A stretch of DNA of 11,062 nucleotides from Cyanobacteria bacterium UBA7694 (GTDB lineage Bacteria > Cyanobacteriota > Sericytochromatia > UBA7694). Position 1 is the first letter of the stretch. The number at the start of each line of letters is the position of its first letter. This document shows, in pieces, positions 5,839 to 11,062 of this stretch. The notes beneath the pieces are model-generated. The model did no database searches, was not told where the DNA came from, and saw only the letters and a list, made by a program, of their open reading frames with translations. A program made the position numbers and the translations under genes. The DNA lies in NCBI GenBank assembly GCA_002482705.1, contig DLGM01000228.1:5526-16587 (forward strand). The letters are read 5' to 3'.

Positions 5839-6407
5839 AACAGGTAACCTACGCCACCAGAGAGGCTATAGGTCCAGGGGAGCCACTGCGTCAGGGGAGC
5901 ATCCGCCGGAAAAGGGCGGCTTTCCCCATAAGGGGCGAGCATATAAGCACGCAGTTGGAACTGCATAAACAGGGCATTGTTCCAGCTATACTCTAGCCCT
6001 AAGCCCGTGTGCAAGGTTAACCCAAAGGGAGGAATCTGTGAGGCCGTAGAAACCACGGGGTCAATGCCCGCAAAAAAGTACGGGCGCAAAGGGATGGGAT
6101 AAGGGGTATTCACCATATAGGCCAAAGAACCGGAAAATTTAAACAGGGGGCGACCGATCAAAGTGGTATGCAAGCCGTACAGCACACGCCAATTGATATT
6201 CAAGTCGGTAAACCCTGTAACCCCAATCCACTCAGTGGTTTCACGCCCAAACGCAGTTTCCGGCTCACCACTGGTACCAGTCGGATAACGCTGCACATCT
6301 TTGCCCAGAGGGGCAAACAGATTCTCTAAAGACATGGAAACCCCAGAAGCAGCGTAAACAGGTGTTCCACTGATCAACAAAAGGGCCATCGCAGCAACTA
6401 ATCTCAC
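5835..6407 (-). CDS. Second outer-membrane beta-barrel-like protein
   Basis: A 190-residue protein starting at GTG 6407, with signal peptide MRLVAAMALLLISGTPVYA. The start overlaps the phosphatase stop by four bases (GTGA), and the GTG start supplies the Arg of the signal peptide, so I prefer it to the ATG at codon 7. The mature protein has alternating strands (TDLNINWRVLYGL, PLFKFSGSLAYMV, LRPYFFAGIDPV, LTLHTGLGLEYSW, ALFMQFQLRAYML, WTYSLSGGVGYLF) and a C-terminal Phe, as in outer-membrane barrels. No specific family is recognised. It is similar in size and style to the barrel at 5284-5838, which it meets tail to tail, but I see no obvious close sequence identity between them. Confidence 0.78.
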   Translation of the reverse strand: MRLVAAMALLLISGTPVYAASGVSMSLENLFAPLGKDVQRYPTGTSGEPETAFGRETTEWIGVTGFTDLNINWRVLYGLHTTLIGRPLFKFSGSLAYMVNTPYPIPLRPYFFAGIDPVVSTASQIPPFGLTLHTGLGLEYSWNNALFMQFQLRAYMLAPYGESRPFPADAPLTQWLPWTYSLSGGVGYLF

Positions 6408-7063
6408 AGGGGAATGGCCTCTGGCGTAAAGCAGTAAGCATGTTCATAGAGATGGCAGGTATTGTTGACATAACGAATATACCGCCGGGAACCTTGCAGC
6501 CCCACCAAGGTATGAGACGTATTATCAATGGCAATAAAGAGGTTTTCCTCATGGGAGATGCCTGATAAAACACCCAATAGGGCACGAATCCAACCCCCGT
6601 GGGAAAGTACAACAATGCGCTTTTTGTCAGCGTGGTGGGTGTGCAAAAAATCTAAAAAAGTGGTGGCGCGGGCCCACAATTGTTCACGGGATTCGGCGTT
6701 AGGAACAGCGACCCAGTTGCGCAAACGCTTAAATTCAGCCTGAATTTCCGGGTATTTTTGCCCGGCCTCTTGCCAGGTCAGCCCAGAAAAAATGCCTGAG
6801 TCCACCTCTGTTAAAGACTCAATCACTTCATAGGTCAAGGCAGGCTGATGATGGATAAAGCGATCGGCCGTTTGCCGCGCCCGCTGGAGTGGGCTACAAA
6901 AGACCGCATCCGGTAGGCAATCCTGATAAGAGGTCGCCAAATAACGCCCCAAAATATCAGCTTGCTGGTGCCCCACTTCTGAAAGCGGGTAATCTTTTTG
7001 CCCTTGCATGACTCCGAGCACATTGCCTTCGGACTCTGCGTGACGAATCAGCATTAGCTCCAT
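6404..7063 (-). CDS. Histidine phosphatase family protein (phosphoglycerate mutase-like)
   Basis: A 219-residue cytoplasmic enzyme of histidine phosphatase branch 1. Visible catalytic set: LIRHAESEGN with R7 and phospho-acceptor H8; SPLQRARQTA with R61; LTEVDSGIFSGLT with E86 as likely proton donor; and VVLSHGGWIRALL with H155. The closing DNTSHTLVGL and NNTCHL segments are also typical of this branch. Members include broad phosphatases, alpha-ribazole phosphatase (CobC) and GpmB-like proteins, and the substrate cannot be told from sequence. I prefer ATG 7063; a TTG six bases upstream (7069) is in frame. No strong ribosome site is visible. Its stop overlaps the GTG of the downstream beta-barrel gene, an unusual coupling of a cytosolic phosphatase to an outer-membrane protein. 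The ycf23-like gene lies 72 bases upstream on the same strand. Confidence 0.92.
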   Translation of the reverse strand: MELMLIRHAESEGNVLGVMQGQKDYPLSEVGHQQADILGRYLATSYQDCLPDAVFCSPLQRARQTADRFIHHQPALTYEVIESLTEVDSGIFSGLTWQEAGQKYPEIQAEFKRLRNWVAVPNAESREQLWARATTFLDFLHTHHADKKRIVVLSHGGWIRALLGVLSGISHEENLFIAIDNTSHTLVGLQGSRRYIRYVNNTCHLYEHAYCFTPEAIPL

Positions 7064-7102
7064 GCACAATCAACCCACATTTAATGTTTTTCAGTCCGCA
7101 GA

Positions 7103-7128
7103 TCAGGGGTGAGCTAGCCCACCCCTGA
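7103..7128 (-). terminator. Hairpin between the ycf23-like gene and the phosphatase
   Basis: TCAGGGGTG (7103-7111) pairs perfectly with CACCCCTGA (7120-7128) around an 8-base loop containing GCTAGC. On the minus strand it follows the ycf23-like stop by 7 bases. There is no U-tract, so termination may be partial; it may be an attenuating or stabilising hairpin that lowers read-through to the phosphatase. Confidence 0.5.
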
Positions 7129-7135
7129 ATCAGCG

Positions 7136-7822
7136 TTAGCCTACAGCGACGGCCATCATGGCCTGCTGCAGCGCTTCAATCTTACGGCGCATGCTGGGCA
7201 CATCACCGGCAGCACGGACAGCGGCACCTACGCCCAGGGCATCGGCACCTGTTGCCATGGCTTCAGCCATATTGGCAACATCCAGACGGCCACTCAGCAG
7301 AATGGGCAATTGCACCACTTCACGGATTTGCGCCACATGGCTCAGATCGCCCGTGAGGTTTTCGATTTGCAGCATGTCAGCCCCAGCGGCCTGAATTTGC
7401 ACGGCTAAATCAATTTGTTCGGCAACCGACAAGATAGCGGGAATGGTCACACAAATGGCCACATTGCCCGCCGTCAGACGCTGAATTTCGCGAGTCCAAT
7501 CAAGAACTTGCACCGGGGTCACGGTTTTGCCTTGATCATACAGGGATGAGAAGTTGCCCAACTCAACCAGATCTGCGCCCCACTCAGCGGACTGGGCCAG
7601 TTCAGCCGGATCAAGCGAAGAGACAAAAACGGTCAGATCAGTATTTGCTTTAATCCAGGCAATGGTATCACGATCAACGGATACATCAATACTGGCGGCT
7701 ACACCGTGAGCTGCTTCAGCCACAGCACGCACATTGTCAACGTCAAAATTGTCAATGCCGGCAATAACTTTTAAAAAGGGGCCTTGAGCTTGTAAGCGAG
7801 CCATTATCATCTGTTTATTCAC
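7136..7822 (-). CDS. ycf23: Ycf23/DUF561 family TIM-barrel-like protein
   Basis: A 228-residue soluble protein matching the DUF561 family, named Ycf23 from algal plastid genomes and common in cyanobacteria; its biochemical role is not settled. Matching blocks: FLKVIAGIDNFDVDNV (16-31), ASIDVSVDRD, VFVSSLDPAELAQSAEWGADLVELGNF (65-91), ICVTIPAILSVAEQIDLAVQIQAAGADMLQIEN, then LPILLSGRLDVANMAEAMATGADALGVGAAV. The last block looks like the phosphate-binding end of a TIM barrel. Compared with my memory of plastid and cyanobacterial versions, a stretch of about 25-30 residues between LQIEN and the LPILLSGRL strand is missing, and the protein is correspondingly short. The start is GTG 7822, with AGGAG 8 bases upstream; the later in-frame ATG codons (7810 and 7804) are too far from it. 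A promoter-like element lies at 7859-7867. It diverges from the lipoprotein pair. Confidence 0.85.
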   Translation of the reverse strand: MNKQMIMARLQAQGPFLKVIAGIDNFDVDNVRAVAEAAHGVAASIDVSVDRDTIAWIKANTDLTVFVSSLDPAELAQSAEWGADLVELGNFSSLYDQGKTVTPVQVLDWTREIQRLTAGNVAICVTIPAILSVAEQIDLAVQIQAAGADMLQIENLTGDLSHVAQIREVVQLPILLSGRLDVANMAEAMATGADALGVGAAVRAAGDVPSMRRKIEALQQAMMAVAVG

Positions 7823-7858
7823 GTGAAAATCTCCTTGTAGATGAGATACATGCCTTCC

Positions 7859-7867
7859 AGTGTAGCA
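7859..7867 (-). promoter_or_regulatory. Extended -10 promoter for the ycf23-like gene
   Basis: On the minus strand this reads TGCTACACT (TGn plus TACACT), 36 bases before the GTG start. The hexamer 17 bases upstream (TATAGA) is a poor -35. The leader would be about 30 bases and includes the AGGAG site. Confidence 0.45.
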
Positions 7868-7888
7868 CTTTTGTTTGTGTCTCTATAG

Positions 7889-7918
7889 GTGACTTCTGAG
7901 CAAGCTCCGTGTTAAAAT
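7889..7918 (+). promoter_or_regulatory. Promoter for the lipoprotein pair
   Basis: The -35-like GTGACT (7889-7894), an 18-base spacer and an extended -10 TGTTAAAAT (7910-7918) precede the ATG at 7953 by 34 bases. This is the most complete promoter in the window. It lies back to back with the ycf23-like promoter, about 20 bases apart, so the two could compete. No clear Shine-Dalgarno sequence precedes 7953. Confidence 0.5.
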
Positions 7919-7952
7919 AAACGCATCTATTTTTTGGGCACAGTCTATCACT

Positions 7953-9230
7953 ATGCATCAAACTGCTTTCCGCTCTTTTCCGCTTTTTTGCTGCTGTCTA
8001 ACGCTTCTTCATGGCTGTAGTTATGTCAATCTTTCGTTTCTGGTGGGCAGCACCACCAGTATTCAAAGTTTGGGCTCTTCCCCTGAAGGTTCTAATCCCC
8101 CGACAACCACCCCTCAACAGGCCTTATCCGGCCTGCGCCTCAAGGCCGTCATTCGCGGGTTTGAGGCTTCAACGGCAGGCCTGCGTTTACGTATCCGCGC
8201 CGGTGACCAAGAGCAGACCCTTCCGCTCGAACCCTTTTTGGCCGGTGAGTTTCGCGATATTTTAACGCGCTCCCCCGGCGAAATTCCGCTGCGGGTAGAA
8301 CTCATCGATGCCAATGGCAATGCTGTGGGCACCCTCGAGCTAGCAGTTAATCTCACCGCCGAGCGAAACACAGATGTCACGTTCACCATCAACCACAACC
8401 CTGAAGGCCCCGCGAGCCTGGCACTGGTCGATGTGTCCCAAAGCCCCATCACAGGCCCTACACCGGCTAGCTCAAATAACCCACCGAGCAACCCAAGTAA
8501 CCCGTCTACACCCGGCACCACTCAAAGCACAACTTCTGGGGGGGGCAGCGGAGATACCCCCTCAACTTCCACCGAAGGTTTTACCCCCCGTATCCTCGCC
8601 AGCGGCTCCGGTTATATTAGCCTCATTTGGGATCCCCCCTCTGGCCCGGCTCCGGTCAGTTATATCATCTACCGCAATGGTGAACAGGTCGCAACCACCG
8701 ATCACCCAGTTCGTACCACCACGGTCAGTAACCTTAACAGCGGGATCGATTATGAATTCAAGGTCATTGCCGTTTATGCAGACGGCAGCCAGATCACGTC
8801 TGAAACCCTTACCACACGTATCACTACCACCAGTGGTGGGGGCGGCGGCGGCGGCGGCGGTGGATCGTCCCCGCCATCCAATCCGGCTCCCGTGATCACG
8901 AGTCTGACCGCGAGCGAAACCGACTTGGACGGGACAGGTTATCCCGTTGAAATCACCGTTACAGCCACTGACAACACACCTTTGACAGGCACTGACTATA
9001 CTTGGTCCTGTCTCGACTGTCCCGACGGCGAAGGTCAGTTCGATACATCTGGCTCCCCCAGTGACACCACAAATGGCACCACTGTGGTATGGACAGCACC
9101 TAATACCCCAGGCACTTATACGGTACAAGTAAGCGTGTCTGATGGGGTTAACCCACCTGTCACCCAAACCCAAACCATCACCGTCAACAGTTTTACCGCT
9201 GATGTCGATGTCACTGGAGACTACGAATGA
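7953..9230 (+). CDS. Surface lipoprotein with fibronectin type III and Ig-like domains
   Basis: A 425-residue predicted lipoprotein. The signal peptide ends in LTLLHGC, with Cys22 as the lipidation site; His at -2 is slightly unusual. Residues 50-155 form a beta-rich domain of unknown type (LRLKAVIRGFEA..., ending NVTFTINH-like). Residues about 165-208 are a Ser/Thr/Pro/Gly linker holding a G8 DNA run. Residues about 210-293 are a fibronectin type III domain (ISLIWDPPSGPAPVSYIIYRNG, then LNSGIDYEFKVIAVYADG). Gly295-304 is a ten-glycine hinge encoded by a GGC repeat. Residues about 306-412 are an Ig/PKD-like domain with YTWSCLDCPDGEGQF (a possible CxxC disulfide) and GTYTVQVSVSDG. It is probably an adhesion or scaffold protein on the cell surface; no enzyme motif is seen. 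Its stop overlaps the next start as ATGA. Confidence 0.85.
   Translation: MHQTAFRSFPLFCCCLTLLHGCSYVNLSFLVGSTTSIQSLGSSPEGSNPPTTTPQQALSGLRLKAVIRGFEASTAGLRLRIRAGDQEQTLPLEPFLAGEFRDILTRSPGEIPLRVELIDANGNAVGTLELAVNLTAERNTDVTFTINHNPEGPASLALVDVSQSPITGPTPASSNNPPSNPSNPSTPGTTQSTTSGGGSGDTPSTSTEGFTPRILASGSGYISLIWDPPSGPAPVSYIIYRNGEQVATTDHPVRTTTVSNLNSGIDYEFKVIAVYADGSQITSETLTTRITTTSGGGGGGGGGGSSPPSNPAPVITSLTASETDLDGTGYPVEITVTATDNTPLTGTDYTWSCLDCPDGEGQFDTSGSPSDTTNGTTVVWTAPNTPGTYTVQVSVSDGVNPPVTQTQTITVNSFTADVDVTGDYE
8538..8545 (+). repeat. G8 homopolymer run in the lipoprotein linker
   Basis: Eight consecutive G encode part of S-G-G-G-S (codons GGG GGG GGC after Ser195). A change of one base shifts the frame: +1 reaches a stop within about 80 bases, and -1 stays open in another frame until about 8895. 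A possible slippage site. Confidence 0.9.
8841..8861 (+). repeat. GGC trinucleotide repeat encoding a glycine hinge
   Basis: Six GGC codons followed by GGT, inside a run of ten glycines (residues 295-304) between the fibronectin type III and Ig-like domains. Slippage by whole units would change hinge length without shifting the frame. Confidence 0.9.
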
Positions 9231-11062
9231 AACGCCCCCTCATTCTCTCTTTAGCCCTGTCGTTAATGACCCTAGCGGCCTGTGGTGGCCCCCAAACAAT
9301 CAGCTCAGTGCCGCATACTCCGATTGCGGCAAGCCAAGAGGGCCAAGCAACCTCCGCTGACATGATCGCCAGCGGGCAAATCACTATCGAACCGGGCCAA
9401 CGCCCAGGCTTACGCTTTCAGGTCACCTACAGCCCACAACAGTTCCGTACCCAGGCTCTCGACTGCAGCCGTCTGGCCAGCTTCAAGATTTATGTTGACG
9501 GCATCAGCATGGAGCCCATGCACGCGGATAACGCCAGTGGCGAACACAACACCGTGACAGGAGGCTCCTGCACCATTACCGCGCGCATCAGCGATGTTCC
9601 GTCAGGACGTTCCCGCGTTGCCCACGTCAATCCCTACGACAGCGCAGGCAACCCCCAAACAGATCTGGCCTTGAGCGCAGCTTTTGACCTGACCAATCCG
9701 GCGGAAAACCCCAAAGCCGTCTACCTGAACTTCCGTTCTACCCCAGTGGGACAAATTATTCAGCAACTGCTGGACACAAACCAACCGCTCTTAGCCAGCA
9801 AAACCGATATTGTTGACTTACAAACCCTGATCGATCAGGTGATTGGCACGACCTTTGATCCGGGCAACCCATCCATTGTGCTTGAAGACTTTACCCTGAT
9901 CCACCCCTTGCTGGTCAACCAGAACGCAATTCTGGAAGATCTCCAAAACAACGGGGCCAATGTCGAAGAACTGCTGAATCTCCCGCCGGACCAGTTGCTC
10001 ACCCTGCTTGAGGAATATCGCTTAGAACCCGCTCAGGTTTCAGGAACCGTGACAGGTCTTGACAGCGGAGATACGATAACGGTCAGACTGCTCGACCCGG
10101 TAACGGGCGCCCAAACCAATGTGAGCAACAGTTTCAGCTTTACTGACGTACCACCGGGTACCTGGCAGCTAGTGGTTGATGCGCCTCCCGGTTACCAAGT
10201 AGTCAGTGCTCCCAGTACTGTAACAGTCACCGCAGGTCAAACCCTGGATAATCTGCAAATCGAGGTGCAACCCAATACCACCCCTGATGATGGTGACATG
10301 GATCTGCAAGCCACAGCAGTAACCACTCAAACTGCAGACATTACCTGGGATGAGAGCCCTGGAGCGACAGGTTACAATATCTATGTAGACTATGTGCTGG
10401 TGGCTTCTGTTCCAGGCAGCTCATTGTCTTATCAAATCACAGGCCTTGATCCAGCCACGGTATATGGCGTTCAGGTCAAAGCTACTGTTGGTGGCGTTGA
10501 AAACGGAGAACAGACCGATCGCATCTTTGTGACAACAGCCAATGACTGGAATAGTTGGGGCAGTGTACCTGGTACAAGCAGCTTGAATGTGTTGGCTGTG
10601 GATACTGATTTAGATGCCACCGACCAAGTCTTTTTTGGCGCTGAAAACAACGGAGCCTCGAAATGTGAAAGTATTTCGGAGGCCCCTCTTCAGTGCATCA
10701 ATACGCTCAAATCGGGAGCGCCTCATAACGCAGGCAGCGTTTATGCCGTGGCCATTGAGCCCCGCAATGCAGAAATTGTTTATGCAGGCAGCAGCACTGC
10801 CGGGGTCTTCAAAAGCGAAGACAACGGCCAAACCTGGACGCAAAAGAACAATGGCCTCAGTGGTACAGCCCTAGATGTACGGGCCATTTTGGTTGATCCG
10901 GTCAACCCCAACATTGTGTATATTGGCACCCGTGGATCCGGTGTTTACCGCAGTACCGACCGGGGTGAAACCTGGAGCGAATTTAATACAGGCATCGACC
11001 CAAGCCACCGTGAGGTCTATTCGCTCGCCATTTATAACCCACCGGCCCCCGCCAACCCAATT
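9227..11062 (+). CDS. Lipoprotein with carboxypeptidase-regulatory-like, FN3 and Asp-box (BNR/VPS10-like) repeats, 3' end missing
   Basis: 612 residues are open to the window edge. The signal peptide ends in a good lipobox, LAAC (Cys19). Domains in order: a beta-rich region with possible disulfide cysteines (about 50-165); a helical region (about 170-268) with LLVNQNAILEDLQNNG and LLTLLEEY; a carboxypeptidase-regulatory/prealbumin-like domain (about 270-347: VSGTVTGLDSGDTITVRLLD ... FTDVPPGTWQLVVDAPPGY); a fibronectin type III domain (about 357-440: ADITWDESPGATGYNIYVD ... LDPATVYGVQVKA); then propeller-like repeats with two Asp boxes, SEDNGQTW (530-537) and STDRGETW (576-583), 46 residues apart. 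Asp boxes mark sialidase, VPS10 and Ycf48-like beta-propellers and do not by themselves mean an enzyme. More repeats are expected to the right. GGAG lies 7 bases before the ATG, which overlaps the preceding stop (ATGA). Probably a surface-exposed binding or adhesion protein. Confidence 0.88.
   Translation, partial: MKRPLILSLALSLMTLAACGGPQTISSVPHTPIAASQEGQATSADMIASGQITIEPGQRPGLRFQVTYSPQQFRTQALDCSRLASFKIYVDGISMEPMHADNASGEHNTVTGGSCTITARISDVPSGRSRVAHVNPYDSAGNPQTDLALSAAFDLTNPAENPKAVYLNFRSTPVGQIIQQLLDTNQPLLASKTDIVDLQTLIDQVIGTTFDPGNPSIVLEDFTLIHPLLVNQNAILEDLQNNGANVEELLNLPPDQLLTLLEEYRLEPAQVSGTVTGLDSGDTITVRLLDPVTGAQTNVSNSFSFTDVPPGTWQLVVDAPPGYQVVSAPSTVTVTAGQTLDNLQIEVQPNTTPDDGDMDLQATAVTTQTADITWDESPGATGYNIYVDYVLVASVPGSSLSYQITGLDPATVYGVQVKATVGGVENGEQTDRIFVTTANDWNSWGSVPGTSSLNVLAVDTDLDATDQVFFGAENNGASKCESISEAPLQCINTLKSGAPHNAGSVYAVAIEPRNAEIVYAGSSTAGVFKSEDNGQTWTQKNNGLSGTALDVRAILVDPVNPNIVYIGTRGSGVYRSTDRGETWSEFNTGIDPSHREVYSLAIYNPPAPANPI

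Noticed and set aside
8562..9173. Minus-strand frame of 203 residues opposite the lipoprotein
   Set aside because: It is an antisense shadow of the FN3 and Ig-like domains; its alanine and glycine runs come from the GGC repeat.
10811..10983. Asp boxes suggesting a sialidase
   Set aside because: Asp boxes occur in many non-enzymatic propellers; no sialidase Arg triad or FRIP motif is visible in the part present.
1..11062. CRISPR arrays, tRNA or rRNA genes, transposases, phage genes or attachment sites
   Set aside because: No spaced direct repeats, tRNA-like cloverleaf sequence or mobile-element protein was seen; intergenic gaps are all under about 200 bases.

Overview
The window is 11 kb of tightly packed chromosomal DNA from a Gram-negative (diderm) bacterium. 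Two outer-membrane beta-barrel proteins, two lipoproteins and several signal peptides show the cell envelope. The best lineage clue is a Ycf23/DUF561 protein (7136-7822), a family I know from cyanobacteria and algal plastids. No photosynthesis gene is visible. My inference, at low to moderate confidence, is a member of the cyanobacterial phylum, possibly one of its non-photosynthetic deep branches. I saw no RNA gene, CRISPR array, phage gene or insertion sequence. No gap between genes exceeds about 200 bases.

Layout. (1) 1-825, minus: the first 275 residues of a MraY/WecA-type polyprenyl-phosphate sugar-phosphate transferase, running off the left edge. Diverging from it are yraN (1018-1392) and a secreted DUF4412/LolA-like protein (1436-2191). 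(2) 2215-4250, minus: a two-gene operon of an SGNH-like exported protein and an MBOAT membrane protein, joined by an ATGA overlap. This is the architecture of polysaccharide or teichoic-acid O-acylation systems (AlgI/AlgX, DltB/DltD), but the key catalytic residues look substituted in both proteins. (3) 4320-5221, plus: two small unrecognised membrane proteins, translationally coupled. (4) 5284-7063: two small beta-barrel proteins meet tail to tail on one shared TTAA. The minus-strand barrel is coupled by a GTGA overlap to a histidine phosphatase. (5) 7136-7822, minus: the Ycf23-like protein. (6) 7953 to the right edge, plus: two coupled lipoproteins with fibronectin type III domains; the second also carries Asp-box (BNR/VPS10-like) repeats and is cut by the window edge.

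The common theme is the cell envelope: lipid-linked glycan synthesis, a putative and perhaps non-catalytic acyltransferase pair, outer-membrane proteins and surface lipoproteins. The most interesting observation is the paired loss of catalytic residues in the SGNH/MBOAT operon. Also notable are 8-base G or C runs inside two envelope genes, recurring extended -10 promoters with weak or no -35 element, and a hairpin whose stem contains the stop codon of the MBOAT gene.
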